Source: Paramacrobiotus metropolitanus (lineage: Eukaryota; Tardigrada; Eutardigrada; Parachela; Macrobiotidae). Taken from it: a stretch of 64,000 nucleotides of DNA. Every line of letters begins with the position of its first letter. The stretch's first letter is position 1. Positions 11,702 to 23,855 of the stretch are shown here, one piece after another. The notes under the pieces are model-generated. The model was not told the origin of the DNA, made no database searches, and saw only the letters and a list, made by a program, of their open reading frames with translations. A program made the position numbers and the translations under genes. The stretch is taken from the NCBI RefSeq assembly GCF_019649055.1, contig NW_026570234.1, forward strand, positions 186,001 to 250,000. The letters are read 5' to 3'.

Positions 11702-13200
11702 CGTGCGTTAGGAATCAGGGTGACAATCAAGATGCTGATGGGATATACCACTGGTCCTGGCACTGGAGCTGTCTAGCTCAACCAGTACGAGTACGTCAAC
11801 AGAACAACACAGACATCGAGCCCTATCCCCTTTTTTGTAACAGATTAACTAAACATCTGAATCAAACTCCAGCTTAATCCACATGTATTACGTACAACTG
11901 CAATACTGTACGTATTAAGATCGCCTATAAAAATTCAAGATAAAGACCTTTACAAGCAAAACTCCGAAGACAAAAGTCGCAAAAGTCCAGAAGCTCTAAA
12001 AAACAAGAATGCGAAACCACAACAAAATCACAATCGTATTTGAGAAGTGCTGTGAGCGCACCCCTGTGCGGATGGATAACCGCGGAATTTGAATTATGGA
12101 AGTTTTGCAGTTCGCAGATTTCCCATCACTACTATCAGATATATACGGTATCTGTCGGGTTACTTCATAAATTATAATTACAACCGCGCGGGCTCGAGAC
12201 TGACCAGGTGAGTTCTTCCCGGATGCCCTGTGCTCCTCTGAAAAAGTTCTGAACTTCTTCGCAAGTTTTTGAACAGAATACTGGAGAAAATATTAAGCAA
12301 ATGCACGATTTAATTGCTTCCGGTATTATACTGACAGTAACGTCTAAAAGCGACTTCCGGTTGTCTTCGGTGTATGTATTTATCTTTTTAGGTTGGATTT
12401 TCAACGGAAAAGCACACGAAATATTTTGTGTCGTAGGTTAGTAGCTTTAAACCAGATCCTGCTAGTGTAGATCGCTGGCTTCGCGGCTGTGTTAGGAATA
12501 CACATGGGAACTCATAGGTTGACAAATATTATGGTCAACCTGTGAATTCCCATGTATGCCCCTTTGCCACCCTTTGCATGTTTAATATTTTCGCCATAGC
12601 TGTAAAAATTTGTAAGAGTCAAAAACCAGTTATTCAAGAGTTTGCCAAGCTCTCTCTCTTAGTTATGCTCTCATTAACTGATTTTTCCACAGCAAAAGTT
12701 TAAAATGTTTTCGCTCCGAATCAAGTAGCAAACGTTCACGGTTGCTTATGGTTAGCTTAGGATTAACAATAGCATCGCACAAGCGTGTCAGCGGCGAAAC
12801 AGACAGTCCTGCGCAATCATTGCCGACCGGAGGTCATATCGACCACAACAGAAGGGCGAGGAAAATGGTGATACAATCGACTGCAGATGCCCTAAGTCTG
12901 ACCTGTGGCCTAAATTTGCGGCTGGTGATCAGTTGTTCATTTTAATGTCCACATAGCTGTTAGTGGTTCAGCAGTACAGATAGGCGACAAGTACTGCACA
13001 AATTACAATTGACAACTCAACTAGTCAACTGGGATGATATCTAATTATCTATACTTTGCTACTACTCGTAGCACGTAAATGTACGGTATAATATCACTTT
13101 TCAGCTAAGATTTTCTACATAACCGGCCTGCGTCACTTGTAGCGTTCACAAGAAGGTTCTTCTTGCCTTTTACTTTTTTAGTAACGACATCTTCTCAAGA
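11702..13200. other. intergenic, divergent promoter region
   Basis: About 1.5 kb between the divergent starts of FRA10AC1 (-) and the Ly6-like gene (+). It contains an imperfect hairpin at 12500-12557. A frame at 12742-12945 (+) has no recognisable motif and I do not call it. Confidence 0.4.
12500..12557. repeat. imperfect inverted repeat (hairpin)
   Basis: A left arm starting ACATGGGAA pairs with a right arm ending TTCCCATGT. The arms are about 23 bases with two or three mismatches and a loop of about 10 bases. It could be a small foldback element or a structured RNA, and no target-site duplication is obvious. Confidence 0.6.
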
Positions 13201-13843
13201 ATGTTTGGTCGCAGCAGGTGCAAAATACAATACATGCTGTGCCTTTTGATGTTTATCGTGGCACTTCGGGAAGGTAAGTTTCTTTTTTTCCACTGCTGAT
13301 CGATAATGCACATAAAATGTTGAAGTTCAAATCTGATGACACAGTTCTCTGCTTGCGGTGCTACAACTGCATGAATGTCTGGATGAAAGAAAAGGTCACC
13401 CACAAGGATGGCTCAATATCCTGGGGCAGCACACGAGAGAGCAATCCGGACTGCGGAAAAGGTCGCGATCAGAAATACGTTCAATGTGACGAAACATATG
13501 GACCTTACAAGCAGTACTGCGCGACTTCCGTTCTGATCCAATATCACGACCAAATAGCCATATTAAAAAGTAAGAGCGATTGGTATTTGGTACAGAAACA
13601 GAGCGCATATCTAAAAGATAATTCGCTTCAGAAATTCGACGAAACTGTCCGACTCGCTCTGTTCGTGATAAGTGGATGTACAATCTTCATGCACGAAACG
13701 GGTGCACTCCATTCCGCACTCATCAGGTCATGGAAGGCACCCACCAACCTGCGCACAACTTGACAATTTCCATCAAAGAGCGTTATTGTTTCTGCCCAAG
13801 CGACTACTGCAATGCTGCATCCAAAGATCAACTAGCTGATTAG
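13201..13843 (+). CDS. secreted Ly6/uPAR three-finger protein
   Basis: Three exons (13201-13273, 13345-13569, 13632-13843) give 169 residues. The leader has a hydrophobic core (YMLCLLMFIVAL) and probable cleavage before the mature domain. The mature part has the Ly6 cysteine layout: CLRCYNC near the start, paired cysteines in NPDC and YVQC, YC, then NGC and the terminal CFCPSDYCN signature. The 60-base second intron (13570-13631) can be read through as an open frame, but only its removal restores the terminal CxC...CN motif. There is no hydrophobic GPI-anchor tail after CN (it ends SKDQLAD), so the product is probably soluble, unlike Quiver/Sleepless. It converges on POLR3B with an 84-base gap. 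Confidence 0.8.
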
Positions 13844-13927
13844 AGAATATCTTAAGCACTGTTTTTACTATCATATATTATCACAAAAACGTCGTTGCCA
13901 TTAAGATTCTAAGAAAACTGCTTAAAC

Positions 13928-16900
13928 TCATCCATTTACAGAAGAAACTTTCATTCGCGGAGCAATATTCATACTGATTAACTCCTGAAAAAGCAGTTTA
14001 CACGCGTAAGGCATCCGCACGGCAGATATTTTTCCTGACTGCCGACATGACGTGCAGGTTTCCTTCCATACAAATAATCCACATGTATCGCAAATCAGCA
14101 CTTCGCACTCGTCACTGGCCAGCATGAGCCGTTCGTTGAGCAGAGCGGATACACCGTGAGCAATCATACAGTCTCTCTCCATTTCTCCCATACGTAAACC
14201 ACCATCCCGTGCTCTTCCTTCCGTCGGTTGTCTAGTCAAAGACTGCCGAGGTCCTTTGGAACGTGCATGAATCTTGTCGATTACCATGTGTTTCAATCGC
14301 TGATAGAAAAATGGTCCAATAAAAATGTACGCCTCCAGCATTTTGCCTAAAACAATTTGAAAAAATGTCAAAAACGAAACGTACAGTATCTCTTGGCAGA
14401 TAACGACATCGCACAAGAAGCTGCTTCGGCTAACACTCCTGTAATGGATTTACTGTTTCGATAAAGAAAATACTTCCTTAACTTATGTGACTGTCAGTAT
14501 TTGGAATGTCTGCATACGTTTCAGGCTTCAACAACTGCAAGACAGTTTCTGAAAAAACAATCACATACCGGTTACTCCGTCTGTAAGAATTTCTTTGCCC
14601 GACCGATCAAAGCCAGCTTTTTCCATAATCTGGCACATTTCCTCCAGCCTATCTTCCCCAAAGGCTGACCCATCAAAGATTTTGCCGACAATAGCGCCTG
14701 CCTTACTCCCCATCAACTCCCTTAGCAATCCAACAGTCATGCGACTGGGAATACCGTGAGGATTCATAATGGCATCCGGTCGAATACCGCTCATGGTGAA
14801 AGGCATATCTTCCTCCGGTACAATTAATCCACACACTCCTTTCTGTCCATGGCGACTACTAAATTTATCCCCAATCTCCGGAATCCTCGTTTGCGATGTC
14901 CGCACTTTAATCAGCTGTTCACGTTCACTCTGAGAGATCATGATTTTATCGATATGACATTTATTGGGCTCTTGAAAACGAACGGGTTCCGGTTTATCTC
15001 TGGCTATGCTCCGATTCGGTCCACCCAACGGATTCACCGATAAATCAGTGGGCTGGGCTGCGCCCACCGGTACGTATTTATTAATCATAACGTCGCCACG
15101 TTCCACAGTTTCCCCAATAACAATCAAACCATCTTTATCCAGCTTCTTGTCGGACGGGAAAATTTCGCCGGTTGACTGATTGACTCGCGGAGGGAATAGG
15201 CTTTCTTTCTCCGTGTCCAGTGCTCGCAAAAGCGTTTGATGTTTACGGTAAACTGTACAGCGCTGATATCCTCGTTCCAAAGAAGCTTTGTTTAGTATTA
15301 TCGCGTCCTCAATGTCGTATGCAGAATACGAAACCATGGCCACAATAGCGTTTTGTCCAGCAGGTAACTGGTCAAAAGAGGTAATTCCTGCAACGATTAA
15401 TGTTAAACTAACATTATTTCAGAACTTCGAGCTACCTAAAAAAAAATTAACAGAAATGGAAAAAAGATTAACCTCGCTAAAAGCAAGTGAGCATCAAATT
15501 TCTTACCATAGCTTTTTGACTGGACCAGAGGACGCTGAGGATTCCATGAGCACTGCAGAACAGTGTCAATACGACTCGTCTGATTCAAAGCGATGGCTCC
15601 AATAGCCTGCTTGCCCATAGCACACTGGTAAGTGTTTCGAGGGCTTTGATTATGATGGGGAAAAGGTATAGTTCCCGCCACAACGCCCAAAATGGAAAAG
15701 GGAGCAATTTCCATGTGCGTCGTCTGTTCACTGATCTCAGATTCATCAAGAGCAATAAGACTGTCATTTAGTTCGTTAACATCCAGATATTCAACTGCTC
15801 CTTCTTTAACCAGATCGTCAAAGTTCAAGTATCCATCCCGTACGGCATCAACATATTTCTGCTGCATTAACAATCGTCCTCCTTCCACAATAAAGTATGG
15901 TCTGCACATTCGGCCGCCGTCGGTGGCAAATGTTACGGTACGATGCAGATCACTGTAAAATTGTGTAATTCACTGATACATCGATGTAGTTTCAAACTGG
16001 TCACGTAACAACAATTTTACGATGCATACCTTACGGCAGCTGATATAAACTTATCAATTTTGCCCAATCGTCGAGCTTGCTTGACAGATTTGTGCACATG
16101 GAAGTGGATTTTTAGTAAACCCGAAAATGCTTCCGTTAACGAATATCGTATACACATCTCCCTTCGGATACGTCCAAGGTGATGCGGCAAGTTCTTGAGG
16201 TGTCCTGGTAGCAACACACGATAAGAGTTTTCGTATCTGATCCTCCGGCGACTCCACGGTCAAATCACACAGCAAAGCCAGATTTTTGGTCAAACCACAG
16301 CCTTCACCTTCCGGCGTATCGGATGGGCACACGATTCCATACTGGCTAGCTTGAATGGATCGCGGTCCGCTAACCTTCCGACTTTTTTCGAACTGACTCT
16401 GCAGACGAGACATCATTCCCACCGCAGATACGTAAGATAACCGCACCAATACTTGCGCAACGCCGACACGGTTAATCTTGAAACGGCGAATGTTCAAATT
16501 GCCGGTATCGAGGAAATAATTAAATCCTTTGCTCACCAGGTCGGCTCGTATACTTGTTGTCGGATCATATGGGCTAACTCGGGCGCGCGTTTTCAGATGG
16601 TGATCTGCGCGCTTCTTAATTTCAGTATTGAGCGTTTTTATCACATCTTCAAACACAAATGCCAGAATATTCCCAGCCAGTTGCAGACGTTTGACGCCAA
16701 AATGATCTCGGTCGTCCAGCAAACGGGGATCCTTCTCCGCTAGAATACACCGCCGTACCATGTAACTCAGAAACGCGGCTTTATCGTCAAAGCATCCATT
16801 GATAACGGGAACATGACTGATAAGCGTTCCGACCAAGATCTGCATAACTTCCGCTGTCTTCGGCCGCTTCAATCCCCAACTAACGATGCCCGTTTTCAGT

Positions 16901-18067
16901 TTAGCGGCTAAGTATTGCAGCGCTTCTTCTTTCTTACTAATATCCAAACAAAGAAATTCATCAACAGACAGGGTGAATTTTTCCAAAACGAAGTGTTCTC
17001 GCCCGATCCATCCCAACGCCATGTCCAGATAGTGTATTCCCATTGCGGCAAAAATCATCAGTACTGGAATGTCCTCTCGGAACATGTTGAAGCGCACATA
17101 ATAGCATCCTTTTTTCTTGACCACGGTCGTCCGCGTTTTGTGATCTTGTGAAAAACTGATGACGAAACACGTCAGCTAAAAAAAATATCAAAACCTTTCA
17201 TTTAGTAAATAAAAGATTAAACGCGTCTGTACGAGTCATCCAACTGAACGACCAATATGAGCACTGACCGAAATGTTCGCTACTTCTGAAAAACAATTAG
17301 CAATAAAAAAATTAAGTGTTTTCGAAAAAAATAAAAACCTGGAATTATTGTAGTAATGGCTTAGCAGGTAAGCATAAAAGTTAATGCTACGTCGCTACCT
17401 CTTTTTTTGGATTAAATTCACAGACGATTCGGTCGTTCATCATCTGCTCTTGCATCAGCACAGCTTTTTCGCTTCCTTTGGCAATAAAATATCCGCCGGG
17501 ATCCAGCGGGCACTCTTTCAGTTTCATCAACTCTTCCTCACTTTTCCCGTACAGAACACACAGCTGACTCCGTAGCATTACGGGAATTTTACCAATTAAA
17601 ACATTTTCCTTTCGCTCTTCTTTACCCTGCAAAATGTAGCGAATATCCACGAGAATCGGCGCGGAGTAAGTGAGATTCCGCAGACGGCACTCATTAGGGG
17701 AAGTAGCTTTTACAGGGCCCAGACCATCTTCAACCTGCAACCGATAAAATTAAATTAAAATATTCCAGATTCTGTGATAGTTTTATTCGAAACTTTTATT
17801 GAGAGAGGAGTCTCCAATTACCTGTGGCTGTCCAACGCGTATTCCGTCATACTCCAAATACCAACTCGAGTCTGCATCACTGGTTACGCGTCGATTAGCA
17901 CGCAGAATCTCCGGCATACGCACGTTAATAAAATTGTTGTAGGAATCCAGATGCAGCTTCTCCAGACCATGACTTTTTAGGAAATCCTTAACGATTACCG
18001 ATGTGTTAATCAGCTTCGGACTGCGGCTGTCCGAGCTCGTAGTACCCGTAGTGGAATCTGCAGACAT
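13928..18067 (-). CDS. POLR3B: DNA-directed RNA polymerase III subunit RPC2, with a 1-base frame break
   Basis: Six exons: 18067-17822, 17734-17399, 17175-16030, 15952-15507, 15387-14569, 14346-13928. They encode about 1136 residues, close to the human length. RPC2 hallmarks run in order: [29 protein letters not shown]-type [84 protein letters not shown] and a C-terminal zinc finger (CDTCG...CTSC). RPC2 forms the active cleft of the enzyme that makes tRNA and 5S RNA. In exon 3 the frame must slip by one base at a CCC run (16120-16122, + strand): the family alignment passes from NGSIFG to the other frame (LLKIHF...ARRLGK). Exon phases confirm one extra base. Confidence 0.93.
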
Positions 18068-18347
18068 CTTTGCAGCGAAAATTCCTTGTCAAACCACAAG
18101 GCAAAGTGCAGTTTCATCGATACACTTCAACGCCTCGAAACATTTGCATTAATGATTAATGCATATGATTAATGCATAATCCAAATGCATTACCCCTCCA
18201 AAAGGACTAGAAATCCTGCAAATTTAACATAGAAGTATAGATTATAGTAGCAACTTTCGAGCGAAAAAACCAAAAAATTATTCAGGACTCTGGACTTATC
18301 TGACAGATAAGAAAGTCTTCTTGCTCTCCATGTCGCAACAAAACAGC

Positions 18348-18650
18348 TGCAGTAGCAGCGCGGAATCTACGCCGCCAGGCGGTAGACATACTTACCGGCG
18401 AACTGATAGGCTTGCCGCCACTAGTAGTGAACCTTTCCGGCTATCAGCTATCTTACTCCTGAAAAATTTTCGCATGAAGTAATAAAGTTGATCAAATTTT
18501 AAAATTTTGCATTAGATTCGCGTGCATTATACCTGGGAAGTGGTTCTTGACCGGACATTTTATGAGATAGTTGAAAATCCAGCGGTTTGGGCAAATCTAA
18601 CTTGCCGTGTGTTTCATGACTGCCGTTCTGGGAACTGGAAACCATCTTCA
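18348..18650 (+). repeat. diverged segment upstream of MRPL44, related to 23810-25098
   Basis: Between POLR3B and MRPL44, about 300 bases align with two pieces at 23810-23855 and 24884-25098 at roughly 70-75 percent by eye. They share CTGCAG-AGCAGCGC, the GGCTTGCCGCCA block and a downstream stretch. A frame keeps similar peptides in both copies (TCRVFHDCRS here, SCTLFHYCRS there), so the ancestral segment may have been coding. The rest of 18068-18758 holds no gene and is the divergent promoter region of POLR3B and MRPL44. Confidence 0.55.
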
Positions 18651-18758
18651 CAAGCCATTACATTTTTTCTTGAATGTGTGAACCGAGTACTTAGTACTAG
18701 TACTTGATTTGGAAGTTCGTTTCTGGGCAGCAGTCGTCAGTTTACAACCTTCTACAAC

Positions 18759-20810
18759 ATGTTGAGCTCGAAAACATTTGTTGCTAAAGTTTTGAGCATG
18801 CGAAGGACAGAGCGTCTTATTCAGCAGTTTCTCCGCACTGCGTACGAAAGGCAAGCATGTCCAGGTAAGCAATAAGGGGGAAGTAAGTTGCAGTGCTTAT
18901 AAATTCTAGCACTAACTGACTAACAGTGTAGCAGACTAACACCATTTACAGTGATTTCCGGTTTAATGAGTTTACATTGATCAAAATCGCTTGACACTGT
19001 TAACTATTTGAGCAGTACCGATGTCAACGGAGACCATTCGCAGACACCTGAATACGACAGCACATTTGCATGGGACGGGTTTTACGAAGTCTCATTCCAA
19101 AGCGGCGCACCAGCTCTACAAGTACCGCTTAAAAGCCGGTCCCGAACCCCTTCGCCATCGCAGTATTTGGCAAAACTGGTAGGAAATTCAAGATCGCGTA
19201 TTGGTCTCTTTTTGTTGTACGAAAAATTTGAACAGGAACTATGATGCGGAAATCTACGCGTTTGGACAGCGCTTAGGGGAGAATTTCTCCACTGAAACGC
19301 TGCGGTTGGCGTTCATGCATCCTTCCTATCAGGAACAGGAAATGGCAAAGCGACGCGAACTGATGATTGACGAGCAAATACAAATAGGTTCCATTGCCCA
19401 TCATACTGCCCTTAAAGATGCAGGTGTGTTTTCTAAGTAAATAAATTGGGATTCTAAATCAGCCTCGGAGCTTTGACTTTGTAATTTTTCCGCTGCTGTC
19501 GCCTTTCGCAGTTTCGATCGGCGCGGATCTTTTTTTCGATAGTACTGGATGTTTTTGTGGGGTGTTATTGCGATTTCGCTCAAAATTTTGCACCGGATGC
19601 GTAAATATACGTGAATAGTTACATCAGCTTTGGACAAAAACTCATACACGTTTTTTGTGCGCTTTCTGGTTGTAGACGTGTAAATTACTTGGCTTTACAC
19701 GCAAAAATTGTATATTTCTCGCATCAGTTATATCAGAAGTACGTCGTGCTTCTTAATTCTGCAGATAACTCTCGTTTATCTTCTTTAGGGATGGAATTGA
19801 TGCACAGTTATATCCCGAGCTTCTTGAGATACAATTATCCATTTTTTCCTGAAGAAGGCATTAAGTAAATTGAGTTTTTTTATTTAGTAAGTCGTTTTAA
19901 TAACAACATCATTATTATTTTAATTAGGGGATTGACCAATTTTTTATGTTCGGATGATGTTCTGGCTGAAATCTCGTTTTTCCTTGGTACAAGCGATTTG
20001 ATTATGTGTGCGGTATGTTTCTGGATTACCGTCACGACAGCTCTTTGTTAAGTTGGACTGCGTTTTCACCTCTTGGACGTTTGGTTTTAGGACTTTCCTC
20101 CGGAAAGATCAACCCTGGTGGACACTTTGTACGCCATTGTCGGTGCTTTGGCCAAAGATTCCGGTGTGGAACGCGCCGAATATTTCGTTTTAGATTTTGT
20201 TATTACTCATTTGGCTGATAAGGATGTTAACGAACATCTCCCCATAACAAACCCTATGGGTGTTATTGCGGACATTCTTGAACGGGAAGGCAAAGCGGAG
20301 CCTGAATCGCGACTTCTGCGGAAGACGGGTGAAAGTACTTTGATGGCTGCCTACCTTGTCGGAGTGTACAGCGATAAAAAGCTCATCGGAGAGAGTACGT
20401 ATGATGACTCCCTGACCGTACTGTTCCGCTTTTTTTACACTTATGTGGTCCACGAGAAGTATGGTATAAACTCCCGACTTCTGTTCTTTTCTGTAAAATG
20501 AATCTGTTCGGATGTTATTTACTTGTAGAAGTGATTTGTTGCTGATAATTTAGGTTTTGGAGAAACTCTCCTGATTGCGGAAGAAATGGCTGCACGTGAT
20601 GCACTGATCCGTATGTTCAAAACCGATTTGAAACAGCGACCATTGTTGTGGGGACAGGCCGGACGAAATCTTCCTTTGCAACATTTCTATAATGTGCCTA
20701 ATGTTTCTCTCAGTGATTGGTCCACTGCATCTTGTGGAGAGAATTTTCAGAGGCGTATAAGCTCAGAGGCAGCCAAAGCTGGGAAGCAGAAGAAACAAGT
20801 TGTACAGTGA
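18759..20810 (+). CDS. MRPL44: mitochondrial large ribosomal subunit protein mL44
   Basis: Seven exons (18759-18864, 19016-19178, 19236-19423, 19789-19864, 19928-20012, 20091-20394, 20554-20810) give 392 residues, longer than the human protein. The N-terminus (MLSSKTFVAKVLSMRR...) is basic and amphipathic, as expected for a mitochondrial import signal. The RNase III-like domain includes NYDAEIYAFGQRL and the YPFFPEEGIK segment. The dsRNA-binding part shows INPMGVIADIL, ESRLLRKTGEST, VGVYSDKKLIGE and FGETLLIAEEMAARDAL. mL44 sits on the mitoribosome near the mL45 and tRNA exit side and is not expected to cut RNA. The 3' end and UTR were copied into the downstream block at 25101. Confidence 0.92.
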
Positions 20811-21323
20811 TCTTATTTAGTTTGCATTGACATTTCCTGTGGTAAGGAATTTATTGTCATTTCTGGTTGACAGTGGTTGTAAAGCTACTTGAAACGGGCA
20901 CTGTATATGGTTCCCACTGTGCATTAGTACTTGGGAAAGCAAAAAAGAATTGCTGCAGTCCATTTCGATGGGTTTTTTATTCGGTCGGTGTGTACAAATG
21001 TGGATAAGTATTGTATACAAATGTGTTAAGAATTGTTTTAGTTCGTTTGTACAAAAACATTATATCGAAATCCACACTCGTATAATTATGGTGCAGTAAA
21101 TTTGGAACGCAAATTTGTACTTTTGGATGCTCTTTTGCTCAGGCACCATAAAGAAGCAGTGCCATCATAGCAGCACCAAAAGCTGCTGATAACGGCAGTG
21201 TAATGAGCCATCCCCCTGCGATCCAGCCAAACAACCTCAAGTTGACTTCTTTGCGGCACTGCAGCAGCCCGACAATAATTACAGATCCCACAATGCAGTG
21301 CGTCGTGCTAATCGGTATGCCAG
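20790..21323. repeat. recent duplication, copy 1 (MRPL44 3' end plus SLC20 last exon)
   Basis: About 534 bases match 25101-25624 almost exactly, with roughly 97 percent identity by eye and one 10-base gap. Homology starts at the last codons of MRPL44 and stops abruptly at 21323/25624 inside the SLC20 last exon. Copy 1 holds the true MRPL44 end; copy 2 holds the true SLC20 end. Confidence 0.9.
21139..21322 (-). pseudogene. truncated copy of the SLC20 last exon
   Basis: The minus strand reads about 60 codons from GIPISTTHC to the stop. It is the same protein as the functional exon at 25442-25624 except for the end (LLLYGA instead of LLLYSA). The frame is intact but upstream sequence is unrelated, so it has no start, no acceptor in place and no partner exons nearby. 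Confidence 0.85.
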
Positions 21324-21762
21324 GGATAACACAACAGATATTTTTGCAAATTCAATGGATGATCCCAAGAATGGCGCCCATCCAGATGTTTGACCTCGCA
21401 ACCAGGAACGACTGTTTACACAGGGAATTTTTTGAATAAGAACATCGTCGGAAAGTATGGTGGAGCAAAATGGTTGAAACTGCCGTTGACTTACGTATTA
21501 TTAGCTGTTATTTTCTCCATAGGACTTGTATGCTAACCTCTAACACTAACGCCGTGCACATTTCGAATGGAAACCATCCAGCCGATATCTCACAAGAATG
21601 GAATATCAAACAAATCGTAATGAATAGTAAATAAGACAAGTTCTAGCTATTTCCGGTTTATTATTTTCTGTGCCTGAAGTTTAGTGAGTTTACTAAATGT
21701 TGGTTGAAGATCGAATACAAAGACAACCTTACAATTCACAAAAGAAACATCACATCCTAATA
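21324..21762. other. spacer, no gene seen
   Basis: AT-rich sequence between the duplication breakpoint and the retrotransposon relic. No coding similarity is seen on either strand. Confidence 0.4.
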
Positions 21763-22781
21763 TTAACAAACAGCAGAAACAGGCGGCCGGATTACAGAGA
21801 ACATTTGATCTAAATTAGCCGAGGCCGGTGCCGTTCCCAGGATAGATGCCGCGTTTCCACGTTGAATTTCGATGCTGAACCTGGGGCGCAAAAACTCCGT
21901 TGCACGTTTCTCGCCTGTTTCCTGCCATATCATCTTGCCCACTTCGCTAATCAGCCGGGAGGCTTCCGGTCCACGTGGCCCCACTGTCTCCACGCCGACC
22001 GCTCGGAACAGGTAATCGTGGGTGATGTTCTGGGTATTTCTCGATTGCCGCTGCTGCGCCGGCTTCTGTGGATGTTCCAGCGATGTGGGAAAAGCCATCG
22101 TACACACGCATGTCACATCCCATGTTCACATTTTGCCTCGCTCCCACGGTACTGACTACTAAGGTGACACCGTCAGGGCTTAGGCCGTTGGTTCGCGATA
22201 TTCCCAAAGGCTCGAGTTCAGTCTCAATGGTGGCTGAAGCGAATGCTCGTTAATTTAAGCGTGGCATTTAAGCTGCTATGTCTAGACTTCCGGCCCCGAC
22301 TTTTCTTGCAGCTGAAGTCGTGGTAACCTCGAGCGCCTAACCATTCATTGCAGATACATCGGTGCGGAGTTACGATCGGTGTGCCCAGGCGCAGGCCAAC
22401 AGCAATTCGTAGTGCGGAATCGTTTAAAAGGTTTTCCAGTGATGCAGCTAGTAGAGCATCTAGCCATGCTTCGTTGTCCTTGGTGCTATACCTAGAAGCC
22501 GCGCTTGGCTGGAAATGTCCGACGGCCATTTCAGACAGCGTCTTTACGGTAACTTGCATGACTGGTTCATCCCACAGCTCCTGAAATTTTCGGGCTTCCA
22601 CGGCTGGAAGGTCATCTAGCTGTTTATGTCTCTCACAGACATAGCATACGAAAAACCAAAAAATCAGCTGAAGTTTTGCGTGATAGAGAGCGGGCTGCCG
22701 TTCCCAGGCGGCTGGCCGTGTTGCACAATGCACATCCACGCCGCTGACAATACAAAATCTTCCACGTGCAATAAGGTGCAT
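21763..22781 (-). mobile_element. 3' relic of an R2-type (RLE) non-LTR retrotransposon
   Basis: On the minus strand, three frame-shifted pieces align in order with the C-terminal part of restriction-like-endonuclease retroelements. The first has the LRIAVGLRLGTPI segment and a zinc knuckle (CIC...H...C, then GR..RHSSLN). The second has PLGISR...SPDGVTLV, with PD and a downstream D of the endonuclease. The third has VETVGPRGPE...LISEVG...LRPRFSIEIQRGNAASIL. At least two frameshifts (near 22235 and 22080) and no reverse transcriptase upstream show a dead, 5'-truncated copy. Confidence 0.75.
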
Positions 22782-23622
22782 ACACGAATCTGATAAATGA
22801 TAATACTTATGTTAGTCCCGCAAATTACAGAATCTACACAAACGCCTGATAAAAACAATTACAACGACATTAAATTACTAACGCATCAAAAAATTTACAT
22901 ATCTGTAAATAAGAAGAAATTATCTAAAAGCACAATTAAGAAGATAAAACCACTGCAACTATAGAGCAAGGTACACAAACGATTACCGCAAATAACGGGG
23001 CACTTGCGAGAAACGACCCCTCTACGACATCTCCAATACTTCGATTAAACCTTGGCTGTTTGCAGCGACCAAAATATTGGAGTCCTACAAATACAAAAAG
23101 GGATCAAATTTCAGATTTTTCCACAAACCTGTTTTTCGAGATACTCTTAATTTTGAATTACAGCCAATACCTTCTTCCAAGCAACAGCGCTCAAAAATTT
23201 ACATCCATACGTTTTCCTGAAAGTTTGAGCGAGAGATTCACGTGGTGGTTCAAATTTATACTGAACAACAGGTTTTGGCATTGCACGATGGTAAATGCAG
23301 AGAGAGTTATTTTCGCTTCCTGAAGCAGAATGATACCGTCACCACCACTGACAATTTTAAACTGTGTTGCGCACTAATTTTCACTCAGTATGTAATCAGT
23401 ATTAGGGAAGTGCACCGCTGTTGGCTAGCACTGAAAGACCCAAGCGAAGCGGGAAACAAAATTAAATAAGTAAACACTTTAGAAAGTTTACTTTTTTTTA
23501 AATTTGTCCCTTATAATTTTTTGTGTTCATTAAATATAGTTTCCAACAGTACTTTTCTTTTAAGAATTTTAAAATATGAAGGCGTGACCGACGTGACCGA
23601 CAAAGGTCCCGCTTTCTTGTAC
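22782..23622. other. no gene seen
   Basis: Sequence between the retrotransposon relic and the COP1-like relic. Frames at 23060-23469 have no recognisable domain. Some of it may be decayed element sequence. Confidence 0.35.
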
Positions 23623-23829
23623 TTACATAAAGGACCTTCCGCTTCGCTTCGGTCGATTAGTAATTAGTAGGTAAAAGCTTATTCCATGCTGACCTGTAGC
23701 AATATAATTTCCGGAACAGTCAAGACCAACAAAACTCTTCTCATTTTGATGACCCGTAAAAGTTTTCAGCGTAGCAGGTCCTCCGGCAGCCTCAGACTCA
23801 GTGCAGCACCTCTGCAGCAGCAGCGCCAA
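23623..23829 (-). pseudogene. COP1-like WD40 exon relic
   Basis: The minus strand encodes LKTFTGHQNEKSFVGLD followed by GNYIATGQHG. This matches a WD40 blade of the E3 ligase COP1 (the GH-NEKNFVGL...GDYIACG segment). No other COP1 exon is visible on either side, and the preceding codons come from the diverged repeat shared with 18348. A transplanted or abandoned exon is the simplest reading; part of a larger gene with distant exons is less likely. Confidence 0.55.
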
Positions 23830-23855
23830 ATCCGCGCTCCGAGGCGGTAGATATA

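Noticed and set aside
13396-13683. Minus-strand frame opposite the Ly6-like gene
   Set aside because: It is the complement of exons with a clear Ly6 signature on the plus strand.
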